From positions 1-40,602 of the forward strand of contig DCHK01000054.1 in the NCBI GenBank assembly GCA_002315615.1: a stretch of 40,602 nucleotides of DNA, written 5' to 3'. Below are positions 33,163 through 40,602 of this stretch, piece after piece. The notes beneath the pieces were generated by a model that was given only the letters and a program-made list of their open reading frames with translations, did no database searches and had not been told where the DNA came from. Position numbers and translations under genes: made by a program. Origin of the DNA: Bacteroidales bacterium UBA1754. GTDB lineage: Bacteria; Bacteroidota; Bacteroidia; Bacteroidales; Paludibacteraceae. The stretch's first letter is position 1. Each line of letters starts with the position of its first letter.

Positions 33163-33465
33163 TTATTTCACCAATACCGAAACGGCATTATTGCCGATTT
33201 TTACGATGTAAACGCCTGCGTTTGGTACGGCGAATGTTTGTTTTTGTAATGGCGATTGATTATTTGCCATTACACGACCTAACGCATCGGTTATGGTAAT
33301 TTCATTATTTGCCCCTTCTACAACTATTGTTTTGCCTTCGGCATAAACACTAATGCCTGCTGATAGCAAATCTTGCAAACCTTCTTCATCTTTTATCTCT
33401 TGCAAATTGAAGAACTCGCCCCAGAAAATATCATCCTTGTAACTTTGCAAACTTGCCGCTAGCAC
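33163..33465 (-). pseudogene. Fragment of a secreted protein: T9SS type A sorting tail
   Basis: The frame encodes about 100 residues. The last 60 form a typical C-terminal sorting domain (GISVYAEGKTIVVEG, ITITDALGRVM, FAVPNAGVYIVKIGN, VSVLVK). The part before it (SYKDDIFWGEFFNLQEIKDEEG) looks like the end of a larger domain. There is no ATG start, only GTG, no signal peptide, and an in-frame stop lies a few codons upstream. Sorting tails do nothing without a cargo domain, so this is best read as the remains of a deleted T9SS-secreted protein. It lies between GTAGAGACG repeats and a short purine-rich repeat (GGAATGAGGAGTGAGGAG at 33498-33515). Confidence 0.72.
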
Positions 33466-33614
33466 AAAGAAAAAGGGAAGAAAATCAGTTCAATTAGGAA
33501 TGAGGAGTGAGGAGCGAGAAATTTATGTAAAAAGTATAAAAAAATAGACTTTTACTTGCATAATTCAGAAAAAGGTTGTTTTTTTGTTTGAAAAATCTAA
33601 TATAATATACTTTT

Positions 33615-33809
33615 ATGGAAATTTTGGCACAAATAAAAGCGCGCAGAATTTTTTTGGGACTAAAGCAAGAAGACTTGGCCGAAATGGCAGACATCAGCCT
33701 TGCCACAGTGAAAGATATAGATCGTGGAGTGGGTAATCCTTCGCTCAAAACATTGGAAAAAATAACCAACGTTTTAGGTTTGGTATTCGTCTTACAAGTT
33801 CGTCAATAA
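33615..33809 (+). CDS. Orphan HipB-like HTH (XRE family) regulator
   Basis: This 64-residue protein is a single Cro/C1-type helix-turn-helix: LGLKQEDLAEMADISLATVKDIDRG forms the DNA-binding helices, and the end LEKITNVLGLVFVLQVRQ resembles the dimer strand of HipB antitoxins. HipB is usually followed by the kinase toxin gene hipA. Here the next gene, eight bases on, is the unrelated DUF4922/SpoIID fusion, and no hipA sequence is seen anywhere in the window. It may be a remnant of a toxin-antitoxin locus or a regulator of the gene behind it. The start codon sits only a few bases after a TATACTTTTA stretch, so the promoter position is unclear. Confidence 0.82.
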   Translation: MEILAQIKARRIFLGLKQEDLAEMADISLATVKDIDRGVGNPSLKTLEKITNVLGLVFVLQVRQ

Positions 33810-33817
33810 TGTTATAA

Positions 33818-36043
33818 ATGAGACAATTATCCGTATTGCATAAGCACAAAAAAACGATGAGTGAAATGTCATTAAACAACGAAATACGGGAACTTTTTGC
33901 GGAGCAAACGCAAAATTGGGCTTTGGCTAAGAAGAATATCAGCGATTTGCAACTTGTTGAGCAGAAAATATTTACATTTTCAGAGAATACAAAAACAGTC
34001 GTTCAGCACAATCCAGCACGCATTGTGTCGTCGGCAGCAAAAGTTGATACGAAAAGCATTGCCGAACGTCCTTGTTTTCTTTGTGCCAAAAACCGTCCTG
34101 CCGAGCAAAAAGCAATTGATTACAATGGGAAATACGACATTTCGGTGAATCCGTTTCCTATTATGCCATATCATACCACCATTATTGGCAAAACGCACAC
34201 TGCACAAAGCATTTTGCCCTACATAAACGATATGTTTGCCATAGCAAAAGATATGGACGATTTTGTGATTTTGTACAATGGTCCGCAATGTGGCGCTTCT
34301 GCTCCAGACCACCTTCATTTTCAGGGAATAGAGAAAGGGCATTTGCCACTTGAGGCAGAACTCGTCGCTCAAAAGAAAACGGCAAAACAACAAACTTTGG
34401 CAAACGGACAAACTGTGTTTCATCTGCAAAATTATTTGCGTTCGTGCGTTGTAATGCAAGGTACAGACGACACGAAATTGGCAGAATCTTTTCGATTGCT
34501 CTACAACGAGTGGAAAGGCGTGGGCACAACTACCGAACCACGAATGAATATTTTTTGTTGGCACGAAAACGGCGAATGGACTTTTTGCATTTTTCCTCGT
34601 CAATGTCATCGCCCCGTGGAATATTTTTACGCAGAAAATGGTTTTATGACGAGTCCTGGCGCCATTGATATGGCAGGCGTGCTTATCTTGCCAAGAAAAG
34701 AGGATTTTGAACGAATTGATGCACCGACCATAGCACACATTTTCAAACAAATGTCGCAAGACGCATCGGAGCCGAAAGTGTCGGTAGGCATTATGAACGC
34801 CAAAGAGATATTTTTTTGCCTTAACGGAAAATTTCGCACACACGAAGGAGAAATTTTTTGTGGCGAACAAAAAGCGATATTTGACAACGGAAAAATATTT
34901 TTTAATGGTACAACACGCAACGAAATATATTTCTTTCCTTTGGAAGATGGTACAAGTTTCGACTTGAAAGACGTTACCATTGGCATCAATTTTCATTGGG
35001 AAAGAAAAGAGAATCAACGATTTACAGGAAATCTGAGACTATTACCCGAAAACGATGGAATTTCTGCCATCAACATTTTGCCCGTAGATGATTACTTAAA
35101 ATGCGTCATTTCGAGCGAGATGAGCGCCTCTGCCGACGAGGAATTGCTAAAAGCGCACGCCGTAATTTCACGCAGTTGGCTTTTGGCAAATATGCGAAAC
35201 CCACAAGCAGAATCGGCACAAACGGAATTTGCATCTCGCGAGAAAATAATAAAATGGTACGAACGCAATGCCCACAAACATTTTGATGTGTGTGCCGATG
35301 ACCATTGCCAACGCTACCAAGGCATAACCAAAGCCAACACCGCTGCGGCAGTTGTTGCCATAGAAAAAACACACGGCGAAGTACTGATGAGCGAGGGCAA
35401 AATATGCGATGCACGTTTTTCAAAATCGTGTGGCGGAGCATCCGAGACTTTTGAAAACTGTTGGGCAGAAACTTCACTGCCCTACTTGCAAAAAGTGAAC
35501 GACACCAAAGAAAGCGTGCAAGACGTTGACCTCAGCGACGAAGCAAACGCAAGAAAATGGATACTTGATTCGCCAAAGGCATTTTGCAACACCAACGACA
35601 AAAAAATACTTGCCAAAGTACTGAACAACTTCGACCAAGAAACTACCGATTTCTATCGTTGGAAAGTGGTTTACACCAAACAAGAACTATCGAAACTCAT
35701 TGCCGAAAAATCTGGCATCGACTTTGGCGAAATCATTGATTTAATTCCACAAAAACGAGGCGTCTCGGGCAGAATTACTGAATTGAAAATAGTGGGAGAA
35801 AAACGCACTTTGATTGTTGGAAAAGAACTTGAAATTAGAAAATGGCTCTCGCCTTCGCACCTTTACAGTTCGGCATTCGTAGTAGAAAAAAGTGGCGAAA
35901 AATTTACACTTTTCGGTGCAGGTTGGGGACACGGCGTAGGACTTTGTCAAATAGGCGCAGCCGTGATGAGCGAACAAGGATACAAATACGACGAAATACT
36001 ACTGCATTATTACAAAAATGCCAATCTGAAAAAGATTTACTGA
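33818..36043 (+). CDS. DUF4922 - SpoIID/LytB fusion protein
   Basis: This protein of up to 741 residues joins two domains. The first 300 residues match DUF4922, a HIT/GalT-like nucleotidyltransferase-type fold, with the CFLC cysteine pair near 86-89 and the active-site-like HLHFQ motif at 165-169. A linker follows, then from about 410 to the end a SpoIID/LytB domain (LPVDDYLKCVISSEM, FSKSCGGASETFENCW, AGWGHGVGLCQIGAAVM). SpoIID trims peptidoglycan during sporulation in Firmicutes; this lineage does not sporulate. No signal peptide is present, odd for a wall-acting domain. ATG 33818 is the longest start; 33857 and 33866 are also possible. Its end overlaps the converging chromate-transporter gene by seven bases. 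Confidence 0.88.
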   Translation: MRQLSVLHKHKKTMSEMSLNNEIRELFAEQTQNWALAKKNISDLQLVEQKIFTFSENTKTVVQHNPARIVSSAAKVDTKSIAERPCFLCAKNRPAEQKAIDYNGKYDISVNPFPIMPYHTTIIGKTHTAQSILPYINDMFAIAKDMDDFVILYNGPQCGASAPDHLHFQGIEKGHLPLEAELVAQKKTAKQQTLANGQTVFHLQNYLRSCVVMQGTDDTKLAESFRLLYNEWKGVGTTTEPRMNIFCWHENGEWTFCIFPRQCHRPVEYFYAENGFMTSPGAIDMAGVLILPRKEDFERIDAPTIAHIFKQMSQDASEPKVSVGIMNAKEIFFCLNGKFRTHEGEIFCGEQKAIFDNGKIFFNGTTRNEIYFFPLEDGTSFDLKDVTIGINFHWERKENQRFTGNLRLLPENDGISAINILPVDDYLKCVISSEMSASADEELLKAHAVISRSWLLANMRNPQAESAQTEFASREKIIKWYERNAHKHFDVCADDHCQRYQGITKANTAAAVVAIEKTHGEVLMSEGKICDARFSKSCGGASETFENCWAETSLPYLQKVNDTKESVQDVDLSDEANARKWILDSPKAFCNTNDKKILAKVLNNFDQETTDFYRWKVVYTKQELSKLIAEKSGIDFGEIIDLIPQKRGVSGRITELKIVGEKRTLIVGKELEIRKWLSPSHLYSSAFVVEKSGEKFTLFGAGWGHGVGLCQIGAAVMSEQGYKYDEILLHYYKNANLKKIY

Positions 36044-36612
36044 TACAGTATAAATCCAGCAAGTCCCGATAAGAAAATCAGCAAGATAGGACTTAATTTG
36101 AAACGAGCAGAACAAACAAACACAACTGCAAAAATGGCGATACTGATGAAAAAGTGCCTTGTGTCGTTTTTGTAAGAGCCAAAATTATCAACAGTCATCA
36201 ACATTAGCGAAGCAGCCAAAATCAGACCTATCACCGCAGGACGCAGAACACAAAAAACATCTTCGGCACTTTGAGTCTTGCTATACCGCCAAAAGAAACG
36301 ACTGACGGCTATCATCAATACAAACGAAGGCAACACTACTGCCGACGTTGCAATGAAACTTCCCAATATGCAGAATAAAGACGGAAAGCCCAATTGCTCC
36401 AACGAAGAAAAACCTACATAAGTTGCAGTATTTATGCCTATTGCGCCCGGCAATACTTGACTCACTGCAACAATATCTGTAAACTCCGCAGACGAGAGCC
36501 AAGCGTTCTTATTTACTACCTCGTCTTGTATCATTGAAATCATAGCGTAGCCGCCACCGAATCCGAACAATCCGATTTTGAAAAATACGTAAAATAATTT
36601 CAAGAAGACCAT
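36037..36612 (-). CDS. Chromate transporter, half-size (ChrA family), second of pair
   Basis: This 191-residue inner-membrane protein is a single CHR domain. It has the motif FKIGLFGFGGGYAMI at the start, VSQVLPGAIGINTATYVG in the middle and about six hydrophobic helices. Half-size CHR proteins are normally encoded in pairs and work together with opposite orientation. The family exports chromate in some bacteria, but many members probably have other anion substrates. It follows its partner after 61 bases containing the GTTTAGTGTTT motif. Its stop overlaps the end of the DUF4922/SpoIID gene. Confidence 0.92.
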   Translation of the reverse strand: MVFLKLFYVFFKIGLFGFGGGYAMISMIQDEVVNKNAWLSSAEFTDIVAVSQVLPGAIGINTATYVGFSSLEQLGFPSLFCILGSFIATSAVVLPSFVLMIAVSRFFWRYSKTQSAEDVFCVLRPAVIGLILAASLMLMTVDNFGSYKNDTRHFFISIAIFAVVFVCSARFKLSPILLIFLSGLAGFILYQ

Positions 36613-36616
36613 AGGA

Positions 36617-36642
36617 GCGTTTAGTGTTTAATCGTTAATGTT
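36617..36642. repeat. Intergenic GTTTAGTGTTT motif, copy 3
   Basis: This near-copy of the motif at 17652-17669 and 26836-26856 lies just upstream of the second chromate-transporter gene and is followed by further AT-rich low-complexity bases. Confidence 0.5.
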
Positions 36643-36673
36643 GATTTGGTGATTCGATTATTTGATTATTGAG

Positions 36674-37282
36674 TTATTGGTTCGTTTTAAAAGTGATTTT
36701 TCCGTAAAGGTAACCGCCAACTGCCGCAATGATAATAATATAAATTGGTGAAACACCACAAAGCCAAATGAGCAATGCCGAAACGACGGGAATCCAAGCA
36801 TTTGTCCAACCAACTTTTGCATTACGTGCCATTTTGAAAACTGGCGTAGCAATCAGTGCTACTACGGCAGGACGAATCCCCATAAATATACGTTCGACAA
36901 CTGGATATTCCCTAAAATGACTGAAAAATATTGCCAATGACAGCACAATGATAAACGACGGCAATACACACCCAAGCATCGCGCACAAAGCACCTCTTTT
37001 TTTCTCGAGTTTGTAACCTATAAAAATGGAAATATTGATAGCAAAAATTCCTGGCAACGATTGTGCAATGGCTATCATATCAAGAAAATCTTCACGCTTC
37101 AACCACTTGTGTTTTTCAATGATTTCCGCCTCGATAAATGGTATCATTGCATACCCACCACCGATGGTGAACAACCCTATTTTGAAGAACGTGGAAAAAA
37201 GGTCCCAATAGAGTTTTTTCAATTGTGTATTACTACTGATTTCCAAGTCGTTCGTATGTTTCTTGTAAAAGTTTCTCGTCAT
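36674..37282 (-). CDS. Chromate transporter, half-size (ChrA family), first of pair
   Basis: This 202-residue protein is the partner CHR domain, with FKIGLFTIGGGYAMIPFIEAE and IAQSLPGIFAINISIFIGY and about six helices. It differs enough from the second copy to suggest an old duplication, as usual for paired half-size members. The ATG at 37282 makes it overlap the end of the antiporter gene by 50 bases. A shorter form starting at a TTG near 37245 would overlap less and would still include the whole domain. The order antiporter, first half, second half suggests one ion-transport operon. Confidence 0.9.
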   Translation of the reverse strand: MTRNFYKKHTNDLEISSNTQLKKLYWDLFSTFFKIGLFTIGGGYAMIPFIEAEIIEKHKWLKREDFLDMIAIAQSLPGIFAINISIFIGYKLEKKRGALCAMLGCVLPSFIIVLSLAIFFSHFREYPVVERIFMGIRPAVVALIATPVFKMARNAKVGWTNAWIPVVSALLIWLCGVSPIYIIIIAAVGGYLYGKITFKTNQ

Positions 37283-38714
37283 CGCTTATGAGCAAAAGCA
37301 CATCGCCATCAGACAATTCAGTGTTGCCCCTCGGCACAAAATAATGTTCACCGCGTTTAACCATTACCACCAAAGTATTTTCTGGCAACGGAATATCCAT
37401 CATTTTGTTACCACCTTTCAAATTATTCTCAGTAATGACAAATTCTGTCATTGCAGACTTAATATCTTCCGAAAATTCCACATCAAACTCTTGCAACTTC
37501 ATTTTGTCGGTTTGTGGACGCGAAAGTCCGAACCACTCTGCCATAGAAGAGACTGTAGTTCCTTGTATGACGAGCGAAAGAATAGTAATGAAAAATACAA
37601 TATTGAAAATCATTTTGGCGTGCGGAATGCCCTCGAGCCACGGATATGTAGCAAAAATGATAGGCACAGCACCACGCAGACCGACCCACGAAACGTAAGT
37701 CTTTGCCTTGAGCGACATTTTTCGGAATGGTGCCAACGAAATAAAAACCGCCAACGGACGACTGACAATAATCATAAAAATGCCCACGAGCAAACCTACA
37801 CCCGCAACGGGAATCAACTCTTGAGGATTGACCAAAAGTCCCAAAGTCAAGAACATCACTATTTGGAACAGCCACGCAAGACCATCGAAAAACTTCGTAA
37901 CACTGCGCTTATGCACAAACTTACTATTACCAATTACAAGTCCAGAAATATATACACTCAAATATCCGTTTCCCTGAATAAAATTAGTGAATGAGAACAC
38001 AAAAAACATTCCCGCTATCATCAGCACAGAATAAAGAGAATCGTTCTCGAGATTGATGCGATTGAAAAACTTCAAAAACAACTTTCCGAGGAAATATCCT
38101 GCCGTAGCACCAATGCCAAATTGCGCAATAAATTTTACCAACATTGCCCAAATGCTTGTGCCAGGATTCGTCAGGAAAGAAATCATCGAAATGGTCATCA
38201 AATACGCCATCGGGTCGTTACTACCACTCTCGAACTCAAGCATCGGTCGCAATTGCTCGCGAAGGTCAAGACTTTTTGAGCGCAATATACCAAACACCGA
38301 AGCAGAATCTGTAGAAGCCATTACCGAAGCCAAAAGCAACGATTCCAAAAAAGTAAATGTAATGGAAGAAATTACACTTTGCGTAATCCAATAAATAAAA
38401 ACTGCTGTAAAAACTGCTGTAAGGAGCACGCCTACGGTAGAGAGCAACACACCGTGTACCATAACGGGTTTTATCTCGTTGAACTTGGTGCTCATTCCAC
38501 CCGAAAAAAGAATTAAATTCAACGCAATGACACCGATAAACTGCGCCACCAACGGATTGTTAAATTCGATACCAACGCCATCGGTTCCGGCTATCATTCC
38601 AACTACAAGGAACAGCAAAAGTGTAGGCACACCAAAGCGATAACCCGTTTTTTCGGCAAGAATACTGACGAAAAGCAATACCGATGCAATTAGCAAAAAT
38701 AACTCGATGCTCAT
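37233..38714 (-). CDS. K+/H+ or Na+/H+ antiporter, NhaP2/CvrA-like
   Basis: This 493-residue inner-membrane protein has a CPA1-type exchanger domain of about 12 helices and a C-terminal RCK_C/TrkA-C domain (about 425-493, with LPENTLVVMVKRGEHYFVP and LSDGDVLLLI). Markers are FGVPTLLLFLVVGMIAGTDG, SVMASTDSASVFGILR and FESGSNDPMAYLMT, where the Asp residues carry the ion. The architecture matches NhaP2, which in Vibrio and E. coli (CvrA) exchanges K+ for H+. The ATG at 38714 gives the right N-terminal helix; the longer open frame upstream is not used. Two chromate-transporter halves follow. Confidence 0.93.
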   Translation of the reverse strand: MSIELFLLIASVLLFVSILAEKTGYRFGVPTLLLFLVVGMIAGTDGVGIEFNNPLVAQFIGVIALNLILFSGGMSTKFNEIKPVMVHGVLLSTVGVLLTAVFTAVFIYWITQSVISSITFTFLESLLLASVMASTDSASVFGILRSKSLDLREQLRPMLEFESGSNDPMAYLMTISMISFLTNPGTSIWAMLVKFIAQFGIGATAGYFLGKLFLKFFNRINLENDSLYSVLMIAGMFFVFSFTNFIQGNGYLSVYISGLVIGNSKFVHKRSVTKFFDGLAWLFQIVMFLTLGLLVNPQELIPVAGVGLLVGIFMIIVSRPLAVFISLAPFRKMSLKAKTYVSWVGLRGAVPIIFATYPWLEGIPHAKMIFNIVFFITILSLVIQGTTVSSMAEWFGLSRPQTDKMKLQEFDVEFSEDIKSAMTEFVITENNLKGGNKMMDIPLPENTLVVMVKRGEHYFVPRGNTELSDGDVLLLISDDEKLLQETYERLGNQ

Positions 38715-38754
38715 AACAAAATTATTGAGTAGGAAGAATTTTACGCAAATGTAA

Positions 38755-38762
38755 CAAAAATA
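38755..38762 (-). promoter_or_regulatory. -7 element of the antiporter operon
   Basis: On the minus strand TATTTTTG matches TAnnTTTG, 41 bases before the antiporter start. No clear upstream element is seen. Confidence 0.4.
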
Positions 38763-38788
38763 ATGGAGATTTGAAAATTGGAATTTCA

Positions 38789-38819
38789 TTTGAAGAATTA
38801 GAAAAAAAATGTAATTTTG
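38789..38819 (+). promoter_or_regulatory. Promoter of kdsD
   Basis: TTTG (38789-38792) and TAATTTTG (38812-38819) are exactly 19 bases apart, a full match to the Bacteroidota consensus at both elements. It lies 26 bases before the kdsD start. Confidence 0.78.
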
Positions 38820-38844
38820 TAAAATCAATAAAACATTCACATAT

Positions 38845-39453
38845 ATGTCGAACTCAGAAATAAAAGAAATTCTCGAATCGGAAGCACAAGCGATTTTGAA
38901 TTTACCTATCACCGAAGACTTTTCTAAAGCATTAGATTTAATATACGAACAAGTACACAAAAAAGGCGGAAAACTTGTAACTAGCGGTATGGGAAAAGCA
39001 GGACAAATAGCGATGAACATTGCCACAACTTTCAGTTCGACGGGAACGCCTTCCATTTTTCTTCATCCGAGCGAGGCGCAACACGGCGACCTTGGCGTAT
39101 TGCAAAAAGACGATGTAATGTTATTGATTTCAAACTCTGGAAAAACGCGTGAAATTGTAGAATTAACTTCGCTTGCACACGGGTTGAATCCTAACGTAAA
39201 ATTTATTGTCATCACAGGAAACAAAGACAGCGAATTGGCAAAAGAAGCCACTGCTTGTCTTTATACAGGCAATCCAAAAGAAGTCTGCATACTTGGACTT
39301 ACGCCAACCACCTCAACTACAATGATGACTGTAATAGGTGATATTTTGGTAGTAGGTATGATGAAAAAAATTGGTTATACCAACGAAGAATACGCTAAAC
39401 GCCACCACGGAGGTTACCTTGGCGAGAAATCGCGTAAACAAGCAAAAGGATAA
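38845..39453 (+). CDS. kdsD: KdsD-like arabinose 5-phosphate isomerase, SIS domain only
   Basis: KdsD turns ribulose 5-phosphate into arabinose 5-phosphate, the substrate of KdsA for making Kdo. The 202-residue protein is a single SIS domain with KLVTSGMGKAGQIAMNIA, SIFLHPSEAQHGDLGV, LLISNSGKTREI and the end RHHGGYLGEKSRKQ. E. coli KdsD has two further CBS domains of about 130 residues in all; they are absent here, as in other short forms. The CBS part may regulate the enzyme, so this form may be unregulated. It has a strong promoter and is followed after 13 bases by a PfkB kinase gene. Confidence 0.92.
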   Translation: MSNSEIKEILESEAQAILNLPITEDFSKALDLIYEQVHKKGGKLVTSGMGKAGQIAMNIATTFSSTGTPSIFLHPSEAQHGDLGVLQKDDVMLLISNSGKTREIVELTSLAHGLNPNVKFIVITGNKDSELAKEATACLYTGNPKEVCILGLTPTTSTTMMTVIGDILVVGMMKKIGYTNEEYAKRHHGGYLGEKSRKQAKG

Positions 39454-39466
39454 ATTCTTTACTCCA

Positions 39467-40381
39467 ATGCAAATTATAGGAATTGGCGAAACGATTATCG
39501 ACATTATTTTCAAAAATAATTGTCCTATTTCTGCCAACCCAGGAGGTTCTACGTTCAACACTTTCATTTCGCTTGGGCGTATGGGACTTGATGCCACTTT
39601 CGTGAGCGAAGTAGGCAACGACCATTTCGGACAAATGGCGTGCGACTTTTTGCGTAGCAACAGACTTACCGACAAGTATATGCACCGCTATTCCGATGGG
39701 AAAACACCCATTGCCATTGCCTTTCTTGACAAGGAAAACAATGCCGAATATGCTTTCTACAAAGAGTCGCCCAAACAACTTCAAGAACTGACGTACCCCT
39801 TAATTGCAGAAAATGATATTTTTATTTTCGGTTCGTATTTTGCTTTGAATCCTTCTTTTCGCAATCGCGTAAAAACGCTTACCGAGAAAGCGAAAAATGC
39901 AAATGCCATAGTTTATTACGACCCAAATTTCCGTCCGTCGCACCTTGCAGAACTTCCCGAACTTCAAAAATCGTTGGAAGAAAATTTTGCATCGGCAGAT
40001 GTGGTACGTGGAAGCGATGAAGATTTTTTCTACCTATTTAGAGAAAAAGACCTTGAGAAAATCTACAAAAAAGTGTCGTATTTTTGCAAAAATATGATTT
40101 GTACACGTGGCGCAAATGGTGTAGAAGTTTTTACGCCGAATTTCCACAAACACTACGACACTCCAAAAATTGAAGCAAAAAGCACAATCGGTGCTGGCGA
40201 TAATTTCAATGCGGGATTTATTTATGGCTTGAAAAAGTATCAAATAACAAAAAAAGCATTACCTTTGTTGACCGAAAACGAATGGGACAAGTTAATTCGT
40301 TGTGCAACGGCATTTTCAACCGAAGTTTGTTGCAGTGTAGAGAATTACGTCTCGGTTGATTTCGCTAAAAATTTCAAATAA
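39467..40381 (+). CDS. PfkB family carbohydrate kinase
   Basis: This 304-residue cytoplasmic kinase has the PfkB/ribokinase fold. The N-terminal part contains IIGIGETIIDIIF and NPGGSTFNTFISLGRMG (substrate binding), and the C-terminal signature is STIGAGDNFNAGFIYGL with the catalytic Asp. It phosphorylates a sugar or nucleoside with ATP; fructokinase-type is likely, but the substrate cannot be fixed. The ATG at 39467 starts right at the first beta strand and avoids overlap with kdsD. It lies between kdsD and tRNA-Gln, and the three may share a transcript ending at 40502. Confidence 0.92.
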   Translation: MQIIGIGETIIDIIFKNNCPISANPGGSTFNTFISLGRMGLDATFVSEVGNDHFGQMACDFLRSNRLTDKYMHRYSDGKTPIAIAFLDKENNAEYAFYKESPKQLQELTYPLIAENDIFIFGSYFALNPSFRNRVKTLTEKAKNANAIVYYDPNFRPSHLAELPELQKSLEENFASADVVRGSDEDFFYLFREKDLEKIYKKVSYFCKNMICTRGANGVEVFTPNFHKHYDTPKIEAKSTIGAGDNFNAGFIYGLKKYQITKKALPLLTENEWDKLIRCATAFSTEVCCSVENYVSVDFAKNFK

Positions 40382-40382
40382 T

Positions 40383-40453
40383 TGCCTCATTGTGTAATGG
40401 TAGCACAGCAGATTCTGGTTCTGTATGTCAGGGTTCGAGTCCTTGTGAGGCAA
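40383..40453 (+). tRNA. tRNA-Gln, anticodon CTG
   Basis: A full cloverleaf can be drawn. Acceptor TGCCTCA (40383-40389) pairs perfectly with TGAGGCA (40446-40452). The D arm has loop AATGGTA, the anticodon arm has loop TTCTGGT with anticodon CTG at 40415-40417, and the T arm is CAGGG-TTCGAGT-CCTTG. Anticodon CTG reads the glutamine codon CAG. CCA is not encoded. The gene starts one base after the PfkB stop and ends ten bases before a strong terminator stem. Confidence 0.95.
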
Positions 40454-40462
40454 CAAATTTTC

Positions 40463-40502
40463 ATCGCAAACACTATACGATCAAGTGTTTGCGATTTTTT
40501 TC
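40463..40502 (+). terminator. Terminator of the kdsD-kinase-tRNA unit
   Basis: ATCGCAAACACT (40463-40474) pairs perfectly with AGTGTTTGCGAT (40484-40495), followed by a T-run. The last 100 bases of the window after it contain no gene. Confidence 0.92.
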
Positions 40503-40602
40503 CCTTTTTTTACCACTCTACCTTCCTTGTCCAAATAATTTCAAAGATATTTTACCAAAAATCTAAATGTCTATTTTTTTACACTAGTGTCCACTAAAAA
40601 TT

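Noticed and set aside
33980..35017. Minus-strand open frame of 345 residues
   Set aside because: It is antisense to the DUF4922/SpoIID gene, has Cys/Phe-rich composition and no domain.
38715..39056. N-terminal extension of the antiporter by 114 residues
   Set aside because: The extension crosses the kdsD promoter and start region, lacks any domain and would place residues before a clear first transmembrane helix at ATG 38714.

Overview
The window is AT-rich, gene-dense chromosomal DNA from a member of the Bacteroidales (phylum Bacteroidota). Three kinds of evidence point there. Several genes are lineage markers: PorZ of the type IX secretion system (T9SS), C-terminal T9SS-type sorting tails, a DUF4954 protein and a DUF4922/SpoIID fusion. 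The promoters fit the Bacteroidota pattern TTTG-N19..21-TAnnTTTG. Most start codons lack a Shine-Dalgarno sequence. I cannot name a genus. Most of the window is core housekeeping sequence. The accessory parts are about 1.1-5.8 kb and 31.7-33.8 kb.

Layout. 1-1092: 3' part of uvrA. 1120-4776: a LytTR regulator translationally coupled to a membrane-anchored NAGPA-like protein, then a WG-repeat membrane protein, a small multi-pass membrane protein and a second, exported NAGPA-like protein. 4981-5826: a coiled-coil lipoprotein. 5883-7931: a YjjG-type HAD phosphatase and an SNF-type sodium symporter. 7978-15887 (minus): a tightly packed operon aroC-kdsA-rdgB-porZ-hflX-DUF4954, with a palindrome over its promoter. 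16031-18467 (minus): a SlyD-like FKBP, an aldo/keto reductase and menaquinone methyltransferase. 18709-20986: purD and a membrane protein. 20994-22532 (minus): comM-like ATPase. 22637-25016: nadC and a secreted alpha-amylase. 25176-29602 (minus): lysS-gpsA-pgi. 29748-31071 (minus): a 41-residue lipoprotein missing from ordinary ORF calling, miaA and a TSCPD protein. 31159-31605: mscL.

31711-33809 is the most irregular stretch. An AAA/DUF4143 ATPase gene lies between two copies of a 58-bp direct repeat, each made of two TTGTCA-N6-TGACAA palindromes. Next come GTAGAGACG repeat elements, an orphan C-terminal T9SS sorting tail and an orphan HipB-like HTH gene. 33818-36043 encodes the DUF4922/SpoIID fusion. 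36037-38714 (minus) is a K+ or Na+/H+ antiporter followed by two half-size chromate-transporter genes. 38845-40381 holds kdsD and a PfkB kinase, then tRNA-Gln(CUG) and a strong terminator.

Connections. kdsA and kdsD both supply Kdo for lipopolysaccharide. PorZ is known in Porphyromonas to bind A-LPS at the T9SS. The alpha-amylase and the tail fragment look like T9SS clients. The window therefore carries envelope, LPS and secretion genes scattered among housekeeping genes. The best candidates for something undescribed are the LytTR/NAGPA-like/WG surface locus and the repeat-bounded ATPase cassette.
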